From assembly GCA_015057315.1 (NCBI GenBank), contig SVER01000010.1:34360-98359 (forward strand): a DNA stretch of 64,000 bases, read 5' to 3'. Every line of letters starts with the position of its first letter. Position 1 is the first letter of the stretch. Origin of the DNA: Pseudobutyrivibrio ruminis (GTDB lineage Bacteria; Bacillota; Clostridia; Lachnospirales; Lachnospiraceae). Of this stretch, positions 53,973 to 62,726 are shown piece by piece. The notes under the pieces were generated by a model. That model was not told the DNA's origin. It searched no databases and worked only from the letters and a program-made list of their open reading frames with translations. The translations under genes were made by a program, and so were the position numbers.

Positions 53973-55313
53973 TTAAAATGGGAAACGCATACCACGTCTG
54001 CCTTTGCCCATCATATTTGGCATCTGCTTCATCATCTTCTTCGATTGCTCGAACTGTTTAACAAAGCGGTTTACCTCTGCTATATCTAAACCAGCTCCAG
54101 CAGCAATTCTGTGCTTTCTGCTAGGATTTAGTAATTTTGGATTCTCGCGCTCGGCTGGTGTCATCGAAAGGATGATTGCCTCAATATGCGCAAGCTTCTT
54201 ATCATCTACAGCACCTTCAATCTGTGCCATCTGGCTAGAATTAATACCTGGCATCATTCCAAGGATAGATGTTAAGCCACCAAGCTTTTTCATCTGCTCC
54301 ATAGATGTAAGATAATCATTGAAATCAAATGAAGCCTTCTTTACCTTCTTAGATAACTGAATAGCTGCATCCTTATCAATCTCTGCCTCAGCCTTTTCAA
54401 TAAGAGAAAGTACATCTCCCATTCCAAGGATTCGGCTTGCCATTCTGTCTGGATGAAACTGCTCTAAATCAGAAAGCTTCTCACCCATACCGGCATAAAG
54501 AATAGGCTTACCTGTAACAGCCTTAATAGAAAGAGCTGCACCGCCTCTGGTGTCACCATCAAGCTTAGTAACGATAACACCATCAATGCCAATCTTTTCA
54601 TCAAATGTAGATGAAACATTAACAGCATCCTGACCTGTCATGGCATCAACTACCAGGATGGTATTGAGGATATTGATGTTCTTTTTGATAGATGCAAGCT
54701 CATCCATCATATCCTCATCTATATGAAGACGACCAGCTGTATCGAAAATAACTACATCAAAGCCGTTCTTCTTAGCATAATCCATAGCTTCCTTAGCTAT
54801 CTTAACTGGCTTTTCCTTATCGCCTAAGGAGAAAACCTCAACCTCTTGCTTCTTACCGTTAATCTGCAACTGCTCTATAGCGGCTGGACGATAAATATCG
54901 CAAGCTACTAAAAGAGGTTTCTTACCACGCTTTTTAACCTTACCAGCAAGCTTAGCAGTGGTGGTAGTTTTACCAGCACCCTGAAGACCTACCATCATAA
55001 TAGTGGTAATCTCTCCACCTGTGCCATAGGTAATATCTGTAACCTCAGAGCCCATAAGATTAACAAGCTCTTCGTTAACAATCTTAATAACCATCTGTCC
55101 AGGATTAAGACCATTCATAACATCTGAACCAATGGCCCTATCTGTAACAGTGCTAATAAACTGTTTTACAACTTTGAAATTAACATCAGCTTCAAGTAAG
55201 GCCATCTTTACTTCCTTAAGTGCTGCCTTAACATCAGCCTCTGAAAGCCTGCCCTTGCTTCTAAGATTCTTAAAAACCCCTTGAAGCTTCTCTGAAAGAG
55301 AATCAAATGCCAT
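53973..55313 (-). CDS. ffh: Signal recognition particle protein Ffh
   Basis: GTPase that with 4.5S/6S RNA binds signal sequences on ribosomes and delivers them to FtsY. The 446 residues have an N domain, the G domain (GLQGAGKTTTTAKLAG, DTAGRLHID, TKLDGDTRGGA) and a methionine-rich M domain ending KMMKQMPNMMGKGRRG. It follows ylxM by 3 bp. The SRP RNA gene is not in the window. Confidence 0.98.
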   Translation of the reverse strand: MAFDSLSEKLQGVFKNLRSKGRLSEADVKAALKEVKMALLEADVNFKVVKQFISTVTDRAIGSDVMNGLNPGQMVIKIVNEELVNLMGSEVTDITYGTGGEITTIMMVGLQGAGKTTTTAKLAGKVKKRGKKPLLVACDIYRPAAIEQLQINGKKQEVEVFSLGDKEKPVKIAKEAMDYAKKNGFDVVIFDTAGRLHIDEDMMDELASIKKNINILNTILVVDAMTGQDAVNVSSTFDEKIGIDGVIVTKLDGDTRGGAALSIKAVTGKPILYAGMGEKLSDLEQFHPDRMASRILGMGDVLSLIEKAEAEIDKDAAIQLSKKVKKASFDFNDYLTSMEQMKKLGGLTSILGMMPGINSSQMAQIEGAVDDKKLAHIEAIILSMTPAERENPKLLNPSRKHRIAAGAGLDIAEVNRFVKQFEQSKKMMKQMPNMMGKGRRGMRFPF

Positions 55314-55316
55314 AAA

Positions 55317-55652
55317 TTATAATTCCTCTAGTATTAATTTGGATATATCTGCAATCTCTGATAAAGTAGCGGCATCAGCGCTGCCTGCTGTTAATTCATT
55401 GATGCGAAGTACATCCGCCCTGATATTCATAAATTTCTCAACAAGGTGAAGCCTGTTCTCATAATCTGATAAAAGCTTATCGCACCTTTTGAGTATGTCG
55501 TGAACCGCCTGTCTGGAAATAGAAAGTGTATCAGCTATCTCAGACAAGGATAAATCCTCATTAATGCTCATTTCGTATACACTACGCTGATGCTCTGTAA
55601 GCAGCTCACCGTAGAAATCATATAGATAACCTGATTTAATCTTATCTTCCAT
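55317..55652 (-). CDS. ylxM: YlxM family DNA-binding protein
   Basis: Sigma-70 region-4-like helix-turn-helix protein always found before ffh; in some species it modulates SRP GTPase activity. The 111 residues show LLTEHQRSVYEMSINEDLSL and the helix-turn-helix SEIADTLSISRQAVHDILKR. ATG with AAAGGAG. It opens the ylxM-ffh-rpsP-khpA operon under the promoter at 55677-55705. Confidence 0.94.
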   Translation of the reverse strand: MEDKIKSGYLYDFYGELLTEHQRSVYEMSINEDLSLSEIADTLSISRQAVHDILKRCDKLLSDYENRLHLVEKFMNIRADVLRINELTAGSADAATLSEIADISKLILEEL

Positions 55653-55676
55653 TGCGCTCCTTTTGTGACCTCATAT

Positions 55677-55705
55677 AATATACTATAATAAAAAAGAGGT
55701 GTCAA
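55677..55705 (-). promoter_or_regulatory. Promoter of the ylxM-ffh operon, inside the ilvA terminator
   Basis: Minus strand TTGACA (55700-55705), 17 bp, TATATT (55677-55682). The -35 is part of the 3' arm of the terminator hairpin. Confidence 0.7.
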
Positions 55706-55724
55706 GCATTTTTGCTTGACACCT
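55690..55724 (-). terminator. Terminator after ilvA
   Basis: AGGTGTCAAGC (55697-55707) pairs with GCTTGACACCT (55714-55724), followed on the minus strand by a T-run (55690-55695). Confidence 0.9.
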
Positions 55725-55726
55725 TA

Positions 55727-55770
55727 CCCTCATCCGCCCCTTCGGGGCACCTTCCCCCAATAGGGGAAGG
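55727..55770. repeat. Clostridial-type intergenic repeat (CCTCATCCG ... CACCTTCCCC)
   Basis: CCCTCATCCG, then a CCCC-TTCG-GGGG-type hairpin (55737-55747), then CACC and CCTTCCCC/GGGGAAGG (55750-55770). I recall near-identical repeats scattered in Faecalibacterium, Roseburia and other Clostridia genomes; recalled from memory, not searched. Confidence 0.55.
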
Positions 55771-55773
55771 CTA

Positions 55774-56985
55774 TTATAATGAAGTTCTTACTATTTTAGG
55801 GCGATAGCCTTCTTTGTCTAAGGCCTTAAAGATTTGCTCCTTGTGCTCTGTGCCAAAAGCTTCAAGTGTGATGCGAAGCTCAACAGCTGCAGATCTATTG
55901 GTAGTAACAAACTGATTATGCTCAAGCTTAACTACATTACCCTGATTATCAGCAATAACCTGTGAAACCTTAGCAAGCATGCCTGGCTTATCAGGAAGAA
56001 GAACAGAAACTGTAAATATTCTATCTCTGAAAATAAGTCCCTGCTGTACTACAGATGACATGGTAATAACATCCATGTTACCACCTGAAAGAACCGATAC
56101 AACCCGCTTATCCTTAAAGCCTAAATGGTTAAGAGCAGCAACTGTAAGAAGTCCTGAGTTCTCAACAACCATCTTGTGATTTTCTACCATATCAAGGAAA
56201 GCAACAATAAGTTCATCATCATCAACAGTGATAATCTCATCAATATTCTCCTGTAAGTAAGGGAAAATATTGCTTCCTGGTGTCTTAACTGCAGTACCAT
56301 CAGCAATAGTATTAACAGTCTTAAGAGTAGTAACCTCTCCCTTATCAAATGATGCCTTAAGGGAAGCAGCACCACTTGGCTCAACACCAATAACCTTTAT
56401 CTTTGGATTAAGTAGCTTAGCAAGTGTAGAAACACCTGTAGCAAGACCACCGCCTCCAATAGGAACTAAAATATACTCAACAAGTGGAAGCTCCTTAAAG
56501 ATTTCCATTGCGATTGTGCCCTGACCTGTGGCAACTGCCAAATCATCAAATGGATGGATGAAAGTATATCCATGCTCATCTGCTAATTTGTAAGCATATT
56601 CACAAGCCTCGTCGTAAACATCTCCGTACAAAACCACATCAGCACCATAGCTCTTGGTACGATTAACCTTAATGAGTGGTGTTGTAGTTGGCATTACAAT
56701 AGTAGCCTTAACTCCATATTTGCTGGCTGCATAAGCAACACCCTGAGCGTGGTTACCAGCTGATGCTGTAATAAGCCCTTTAGCTCTTTCCTCATCAGAA
56801 AGTGTGCTAATTTTATAATAGGCACCCCTAAGCTTATATGCGCCGGTAAGCTGCATATTCTCTGGCTTAAGGTAAACCATATTACCGCACTTCTCACTAA
56901 AATAATCGCTGTAAACCAGCTTTGTCTCATGTGTCACCTCTGTGACGATCTTTGAAGCTTCTTCGAATTTGTCTAATGTAAGCAT
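55774..56985 (-). CDS. ilvA: Threonine ammonia-lyase
   Basis: PLP enzyme that turns threonine into 2-oxobutanoate, feeding isoleucine synthesis or catabolism. The 403 residues have the PLP lysine in GAYKLRGAYYKI, SAGNHAQGVAYAA and the phosphate cradle PIGGGGLATGV. The C-terminal ACT domain (about 325-400, SVLLPDKPGMLAKVSQ) is single, as in the shorter biosynthetic/catabolic type. It sits between ftsY and ylxM, away from other amino-acid genes. Confidence 0.95.
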   Translation of the reverse strand: MLTLDKFEEASKIVTEVTHETKLVYSDYFSEKCGNMVYLKPENMQLTGAYKLRGAYYKISTLSDEERAKGLITASAGNHAQGVAYAASKYGVKATIVMPTTTPLIKVNRTKSYGADVVLYGDVYDEACEYAYKLADEHGYTFIHPFDDLAVATGQGTIAMEIFKELPLVEYILVPIGGGGLATGVSTLAKLLNPKIKVIGVEPSGAASLKASFDKGEVTTLKTVNTIADGTAVKTPGSNIFPYLQENIDEIITVDDDELIVAFLDMVENHKMVVENSGLLTVAALNHLGFKDKRVVSVLSGGNMDVITMSSVVQQGLIFRDRIFTVSVLLPDKPGMLAKVSQVIADNQGNVVKLEHNQFVTTNRSAAVELRITLEAFGTEHKEQIFKALDKEGYRPKIVRTSL

Positions 56986-57009
56986 TTTTAGTCTCCCTTT
57001 CTTCTAGTC

Positions 57010-57939
57010 TTAGCCTTCAGCGTAGAATAAAGCGTCTACAAATTCATCTGCGTTGAATTTTTCTAAGTCGTCGATTGTTTCTCCTACACCTATATATTTT
57101 ACTGGCAATTTTAACTCAGATTGTATTGCAATTGCAATACCTCCTTTTGCAGTTCCATCTAATTTTGTTAAAACTATACCAGAAATATCCGTTACATCAG
57201 AAAATTCCTTTGCCTGAACTAAGGCATTCTGTCCTGTTGTGCCGTCTAAAACTATAAGAGTCTCGCGATAAGCCTCTGGGAATTCCTTTGTTATTGTATT
57301 ATTAATCTTAGAAAGCTCATTCATAAGATTCTTTTTATTGTGAAGTCTGCCAGCAGTATCTACAAGAAGTACATCAATCCCTCTTGCCTTTGCAGCATGA
57401 ACAGCATCATATACTACAGCAGCTGGGTCTGAGCCCTCTGGACCGCCGACAAAATCTACTGAAGCCCTATTCGCCCATTCCTTAAGCTGATCTGAAGCTG
57501 CTGCTCTAAAGGTATCAGCCCCTGCCACCATAACCTTCTTGCCATTTGCCTTAAGCTTTCCTGCAAGCTTTCCTATGGTGGTAGTTTTACCAACGCCATT
57601 AACACCAATTACAAGAACAACAGAGGTTTTATTTTCAAACTCAAAGGCTGCATCGCCTAAAGACATCTGTTCCTTAATTTCGTTAATAAGGAATTCCTTA
57701 CATTCAGATGGTTCCTTGATATGCTCCTTTTTAACAGCATCCCTTAAATCATCAAGTATTGTCTCTGTTGTTCTAACACCAATATCTCCCATAATAAGAA
57801 CTTCTTCCAATTCCTCATAAAAGTCCTCATCGATATTGGTAAATCCATTAAAAATATAATCCATGGATTTAATAAAATTATCTCTTGTCTTGGTCAGCCC
57901 CTTTATAAGACGCTGCCAGAAACTAATCTTTTCTGCCAT
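57010..57939 (-). CDS. ftsY: SRP receptor FtsY
   Basis: Membrane-associated GTPase that receives the SRP-ribosome complex. The 309 residues lack the long acidic A domain, as in most Firmicutes, and have N-terminal SFWQRLIKGLTKTRDNF, then GVNGVGKTTTIGKLAG, DTAGRLHNK and TKLDGTAKGGIA. ATG with GGAGG. It follows smc by 15 bp. Confidence 0.98.
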   Translation of the reverse strand: MAEKISFWQRLIKGLTKTRDNFIKSMDYIFNGFTNIDEDFYEELEEVLIMGDIGVRTTETILDDLRDAVKKEHIKEPSECKEFLINEIKEQMSLGDAAFEFENKTSVVLVIGVNGVGKTTTIGKLAGKLKANGKKVMVAGADTFRAAASDQLKEWANRASVDFVGGPEGSDPAAVVYDAVHAAKARGIDVLLVDTAGRLHNKKNLMNELSKINNTITKEFPEAYRETLIVLDGTTGQNALVQAKEFSDVTDISGIVLTKLDGTAKGGIAIAIQSELKLPVKYIGVGETIDDLEKFNADEFVDALFYAEG

Positions 57940-57954
57940 ATTGCCTCCAGATGA

Positions 57955-60900
57955 TTAATCATCCAACTGTGCCTCAATAAGATTTACAGATACAAGGGCT
58001 GATACACCCTTCTCCTGCATTGTGATACCAAATAATCTATCAGCTGCATTCATGGTACCACGTCTATGAGTAATAACAATAAACTGTGTGTTCTTTGTAA
58101 GCTTGTGCAAATATCCAGCAAATCTATCTACGTTTGCATCATCAAGAGCCGCCTCAATCTCATCAAGAAGACAGAATGGTGATGGCTTAAGATTCTGGAT
58201 TGCAAACAGTAATGCAATTGCTGTAAGTGATTTCTCACCACCGGACATCTGCATCATATTAATAAGCTTCTTTCCTGGTGGCTGGGCATTGATAATAATA
58301 CCTGTTTCAAGAATATCTTCCTCATCAACTAAGGCAAGTGAACCATGTCCACCGCCAAAAAGCTCCTTAAACGCCTTATCAAACTCACGCTGAATATCCT
58401 TAAAGCCTTCTGTGAACTGCTTACGCATACCTTCATCAAGCTCATCAATAATTCTGATAAGCGAAGCCTCAGCCTCAACCAAATCATCATGCTGCCCCTT
58501 AAGGAAGTTGTATCTTTCAGAAAGCTCCTTAAATTCTTCAATGGCATTAACGTTAACATTTCCCATTGAACGGATTGCATTCTTGATTTTGTTAGCATCC
58601 TTTTTCATTTGATCTAAATTATTGTATTCAGGATCCTTTAGCTCTTCTGCTGAATGATATGTAAGCTCGTACTCGTTCCACATGTAATTATTCTGAGCTG
58701 AAATAGCATCAGCAATCTTCTCATGCTGTGACTCAAGACGATATATTTCCTTATCAAGCTCAGAGATTCTATCAGAAATCTCCTGTCTTTGCTCGAAGAA
58801 ATTCTTGTGAGAACTGTTGAGCTCTTCTCTTTTAGCTGTAGCTTCTTTAATATCTTCTTCAAGCTGCCCAAAGGAATCATCAGATGCAGCAATTGTAGCC
58901 TTAATCTCTTCGATTCTTTGCTTTTTATTCTCTGTTTCTTCTTTTGTAGAAGCAGCATTTTCTTTAATAGAAGCAATATCTCCATCGCACTTTTCAATTT
59001 CTGAAAGTACACGGTCAATATTCTGCTGAACGAATTCTACCTTCTGTCTTGCATTAGCCTCTTCAATTTGAACCTCTGACATAGTTCTGTTTACAGAGGT
59101 TTCCATATAGGTCTTTTCATCAACCTCATCAGAAAGCTTTTGAATCTCAGCCTTAAGCTCAGCCTCTTTGTTCTCCGATTCCTGCTTTTCGAATTCGATT
59201 TCTTTCTTACCAGATGCAATTTCTGTAAGCTGTGATTCTAATTCTTCGCTTTCTCTTGAAAGGCCTTCGTAAGCTGTAAGACTTTCCTTCTTCTGCTCGT
59301 TTGCTCTATCGAGACCAAGCTTTGCAGTATTAAGGGCAATAGCTGCCTCGTTTAATTTAGTAGTATTTTCATCTTTATCAGATTCAAGTAAAGCAGCAGC
59401 TGTTTCAATTTCACCAGCTCTGTTTTTAAGCTTCTCCATCTCCTTAGAAAGAGCATCAAGCTTAGTTTCAAGCTCTTCGATTTCTCTATTTCGACCAAGA
59501 AGATTTGACTTGTTCTTGAAATGACCACCAGTCATGGAACCACCTGGAGCCAAATATTCACCATCTACTGTAACAATGTGAATGCTGTAATTGTTCTTCT
59601 TAGCAAGAGCGATGGCAGAATCAATATGGTCTGTTACAACCACTCTTCCAAGCAAGTAAGCCACAACGCCATCAAACTTGCTATCGCAGCTTACAAGCTC
59701 TGATGCAAGTCCAAGGACACCCTTTTCCTTAAGAACCTCTGTCTTCTTGAAATTGCCTCTTCCATCAACAGATGTAAGTGGAAGGAATGTGGCACGACCA
59801 AGCTTATTTTCCTTAAGGAAAGAAATAAGCTTTTTAGCACTGGCTTCATCTGCAGTAACAATGTTTTGTATGTTACCGCCAAGTGCAGTCTCGATAGCCA
59901 TTTCATATTTCTTTTCCACATGGATAAGATCAGAAACAACACCTTCGATACCTTCTATCTTGCCCTTTTGCTCCATGATTTTACGGGTTGAATTACCGTA
60001 GCCCTCATAGCGCTCTGCAATATTCTTTACAGACTCAAGTCTTGTCTGTACTCTGGCAAATTCGTCCTTCTTAGCTTGAAGCTTTTCAGTATTTTCTTTG
60101 CCTTTATTCTTCCATTCAACAGCCTTAGCCGAAAATTCCTTATCCTTTTCCTGTAAGCTAAGTAATAAATCCTGAGCCTGCTTAAATTCTTCCTCAGCAA
60201 GAGAAACTGCTACATCCAAATCCTCTTCTCTAGTTTTACGCTCCAGAAGCCTTTGGTTAAGCTTAGCCTTACGGATATTGGTTTGTTCAAGCATTGTCTC
60301 AAGACGCTGCTCTTTAGATTTGATGGAAGCTCTATTGTTAAGAAGCTCCATAATAGCCTTGTTATCAGCTTCAATCTTTTCATTATTTGAATTGATTGCT
60401 GTCTGTAATTCGGTATAGTTATTCTTAACTGCTGTAAGACGTTCCACAGCCTCTTCTAAGGTCTTATCAAGCTCTTCTTTTTCTTTCTTGAAATCTGCGA
60501 GCTGTGATTCTTTTGAAGCCTTCTCTGACTCTATCTCAGCTACACGTGCTGCCAAGCTTTCATCTGTAGCATTAGCAGAGCGAATCTGCTCCTCTAAAAG
60601 AAGGATTTCATTTTCCAGCTTACCCTTTAATAATGTTGAATCAGACTGATTCTTTTTTAAGGTTTCAATCTGTTCATCCAAATCAGCAATCTGTTGTTCT
60701 AAGGAATCATACTTAGTACGGATTTCCTCCTGGGAAGCCTTGCTTTCTTCCATGTTCTCCTTAGCAAGTGTAGTATTCTTTTCCACCTCATTAAGAGCAG
60801 CTGTTAATCTATCTACCTCAAGCATGAAAGAATTAACATCGATACGCTTTAATTCTTCCTTATACTTTAAATACTTCTTAGCATCCTCAGACTGCTTTTC

Positions 60901-61515
60901 CAAAGGTCCGATTCTACGCTCCTGCTCAGATAAAATATCATTTACACGAACAAGATTTTCTCTTTCGCTTTCAAGCTTCTTAACAGATGCAGCCTTACGC
61001 TTTTTATATTTAACGATACCTACAGCTTCATCAAAAAGCTCACGTCTATCCTCCGGCTTACCAGATAAAATCTTTTCAATCTGACCCTGCCCGATAATAG
61101 AATATCCTTCTTTACCTACACCAGTATCATAGAAAAGTTCTGATACATCCTTTAATCTACAAGGTGTACCATTTAACAGATATTCACTTTCGCCGGAACG
61201 ATACACACGACGTGCTATAGTTACCTCTTCATAATCAACTGGTAGCACATGGTCTGAATTATCCATGGTAAGAGCTACATAAGCATAAGAAAGGGGCTTT
61301 CTTGCCTCTGTTCCCGCAAAGATGATATCCTGCATGGAAGAACCACGAAGCTGCTTGGCTGATTGTTCACCAAGAACCCATCTAACAGCATCGGCAACAT
61401 TACTCTTACCTGAACCGTTAGGACCTACGATGCCTGTAATTCCATTATGAAATTCAAACTTCATCTTATGGGCAAAAGACTTAAATCCATATATTTCAAT
61501 ACTCTTTAGATACAT
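57955..61515 (-). CDS. smc: Chromosome segregation ATPase SMC
   Basis: Condensin subunit that extrudes DNA loops with ScpA/ScpB. The 1186 residues have Walker A GPNGSGKSNVADAV at about 32, two long coiled-coil arms, a hinge (about 510-670, with APGGSMTGG), the ABC signature MSGGEKSLTAIALL and Walker B FCLLDEIEAALDD. ATG with GGAGTGAAT. Order rnc-smc-ftsY is conserved, but a 204-bp gap with hairpin element D separates it from rnc. Confidence 0.98.
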   Translation of the reverse strand: MYLKSIEIYGFKSFAHKMKFEFHNGITGIVGPNGSGKSNVADAVRWVLGEQSAKQLRGSSMQDIIFAGTEARKPLSYAYVALTMDNSDHVLPVDYEEVTIARRVYRSGESEYLLNGTPCRLKDVSELFYDTGVGKEGYSIIGQGQIEKILSGKPEDRRELFDEAVGIVKYKKRKAASVKKLESERENLVRVNDILSEQERRIGPLEKQSEDAKKYLKYKEELKRIDVNSFMLEVDRLTAALNEVEKNTTLAKENMEESKASQEEIRTKYDSLEQQIADLDEQIETLKKNQSDSTLLKGKLENEILLLEEQIRSANATDESLAARVAEIESEKASKESQLADFKKEKEELDKTLEEAVERLTAVKNNYTELQTAINSNNEKIEADNKAIMELLNNRASIKSKEQRLETMLEQTNIRKAKLNQRLLERKTREEDLDVAVSLAEEEFKQAQDLLLSLQEKDKEFSAKAVEWKNKGKENTEKLQAKKDEFARVQTRLESVKNIAERYEGYGNSTRKIMEQKGKIEGIEGVVSDLIHVEKKYEMAIETALGGNIQNIVTADEASAKKLISFLKENKLGRATFLPLTSVDGRGNFKKTEVLKEKGVLGLASELVSCDSKFDGVVAYLLGRVVVTDHIDSAIALAKKNNYSIHIVTVDGEYLAPGGSMTGGHFKNKSNLLGRNREIEELETKLDALSKEMEKLKNRAGEIETAAALLESDKDENTTKLNEAAIALNTAKLGLDRANEQKKESLTAYEGLSRESEELESQLTEIASGKKEIEFEKQESENKEAELKAEIQKLSDEVDEKTYMETSVNRTMSEVQIEEANARQKVEFVQQNIDRVLSEIEKCDGDIASIKENAASTKEETENKKQRIEEIKATIAASDDSFGQLEEDIKEATAKREELNSSHKNFFEQRQEISDRISELDKEIYRLESQHEKIADAISAQNNYMWNEYELTYHSAEELKDPEYNNLDQMKKDANKIKNAIRSMGNVNVNAIEEFKELSERYNFLKGQHDDLVEAEASLIRIIDELDEGMRKQFTEGFKDIQREFDKAFKELFGGGHGSLALVDEEDILETGIIINAQPPGKKLINMMQMSGGEKSLTAIALLFAIQNLKPSPFCLLDEIEAALDDANVDRFAGYLHKLTKNTQFIVITHRRGTMNAADRLFGITMQEKGVSALVSVNLIEAQLDD

Positions 61516-61533
61516 TATTCACTCCTATAGTCC

Positions 61534-61660
61534 GCCTGAAAAATAGTCTTACTCTCGCTTGTTACGCAGACAATAATTAATCCTCTTACAGTCACTGGAT
61601 GTTCCTTTCAGAGGATAAATCATTGTCTGCTACAAGCTATTTGTACGTATCTATTCAGGC
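61534..61660. repeat. Two-bulge hairpin element D (rnc-smc gap)
   Basis: Core stem 61557-61574 with 61622-61637 (GCTTGT/ACAAGC, CAGACAAT/ATTGTCTG), inner ATCCTCT/AGAGGAT, and an outer GCCTGA-ATAG/CTAT-TCAGGC reaching 61660. GTTACG (61561-61566) faces CTAC (61630-61633) with T and C bulged. GTCCG directly upstream (61530-61534). The largest copy. Confidence 0.75.
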
Positions 61661-61719
61661 TCATTAAAATTTTTCATAAACCAATATTCCCTGATTAATA
61701 TCTAGACAACAATATTGAA

Positions 61720-62424
61720 CTATATTATATTAATCGATTCCTCTTTATGTAAACGAAGAAGGCCTTCGTAGGCAGCTTCTTGTTCGGCGGCTTTTTTGGT
61801 ACGGCCAATTCCGGTACCAAGGACTTTAGAACCTACAACGGCTTCTACTTTAAATTCCTTAGCGTGGTCTGGACCGGATTCGGAAAGCAGGTTGTATGTA
61901 AGAGGCTCTTTGTAATTTGCCTGGACAACCTCCTGTAATCTGGTCTTGCTATCGTGGAACAGCTGCTTATGTTCAATATCATTTAATACAAACCTATGAA
62001 TATATTTAGATGCAGGCTCCATACCTCCATCTAAGAAAATGGCGCCGATGGTGGCTTCAAAGGCATCTGAAAGAATGGATTTTCTTTCGCGACCACCTGT
62101 CATATCTTCGCCTTTAGAAAGGAGCACATAATCACCAAGATTAATCTCCTTACAGATGAAAGCAAGTGTAGGCTCACAGACAATGCTGGCCCTAAGCCTA
62201 GAAAGCTTACCCTCATTTAAATCAGTATAATTTAGATACAAAAACTCACTAGATACTATTTCAAGTACTGCATCCCCTAAAAACTCTAATCTCTCATTAT
62301 CACTAAGCTTTGGCATGTGATGCTCATTAGCGTAAGAGCTGTGAGTAAGGGCCTGTTTTAGTAAGCTTTCGTCTCTAAACTCATATCCGATAATCTTTTG
62401 AAATTCTTTTAAATCCTTATTCAA
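61720..62424 (-). CDS. rnc: Ribonuclease III
   Basis: Double-strand-specific RNase for rRNA and mRNA processing. I start at the TTG ending 62424 (NKDLKEFQKIIGY), seven bases after AGGAGG; it gives 234 residues, while the longer frame crosses the hairpin after acpP. The catalytic NERLEFLGDAVLEI is near 40 and the C-terminal dsRNA-binding domain is present (FKVEAVVGSKVLGTG, KKAAEQEAA). Confidence 0.96.
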   Translation of the reverse strand: MNKDLKEFQKIIGYEFRDESLLKQALTHSSYANEHHMPKLSDNERLEFLGDAVLEIVSSEFLYLNYTDLNEGKLSRLRASIVCEPTLAFICKEINLGDYVLLSKGEDMTGGRERKSILSDAFEATIGAIFLDGGMEPASKYIHRFVLNDIEHKQLFHDSKTRLQEVVQANYKEPLTYNLLSESGPDHAKEFKVEAVVGSKVLGTGIGRTKKAAEQEAAYEGLLRLHKEESINII

Positions 62425-62445
62425 TATCTTACCTCCTGAGTTTAA

Positions 62446-62476
62446 GAAAGCACCCAGTGAAAAGCTGGATGCTTTC
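62446..62476 (-). terminator. Partial terminator between acpP and rnc
   Basis: GAAAGCACCCAG (62446-62457) pairs with CTGGATGCTTTC (62465-62476), perfect in RNA with one G-U. Only CTTAAAC follows, so it may lower rnc relative to acpP or stabilise acpP mRNA. Confidence 0.6.
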
Positions 62477-62486
62477 AGCAATTCAA

Positions 62487-62723
62487 TTAATTACCTGCAA
62501 CAGTCTTCTTGATAAGCTCAACTGCATCACCAACAGTTGAAAGCTTTTCAGCAGCATCAGTATCAACTTCGATGTTAAGCTTCTCCTCAACACCCATGAT
62601 AATCTGAAATACATCAAGTGAATCTGCCCCAAGGTCATCTACAAAAGTAGTGTCAGCTGTGATTTCAGCTGCATCAACATTCAATACCTCTGCAATAATC
62701 TCCTTTAATAAATCGAATTCCAT
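62487..62723 (-). CDS. acpP: Acyl carrier protein
   Basis: Carries growing fatty-acyl chains on a phosphopantetheine arm. The 78 residues include the attachment site DDLGADSLDVF, with the modified serine at Ser35, and an acidic four-helix profile. ATG with AGGAGG. It follows plsX by 3 bp. Confidence 0.98.
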   Translation of the reverse strand: MEFDLLKEIIAEVLNVDAAEITADTTFVDDLGADSLDVFQIIMGVEEKLNIEVDTDAAEKLSTVGDAVELIKKTVAGN

Positions 62724-62726
62724 ATC

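Noticed and set aside
30978..61660. Elements A-D as integron attC sites
   Set aside because: They have unpaired bases as attC does, but no RYYYAAC/GTTRRRY ends, no cassettes and no integrase; they sit inside housekeeping operons.
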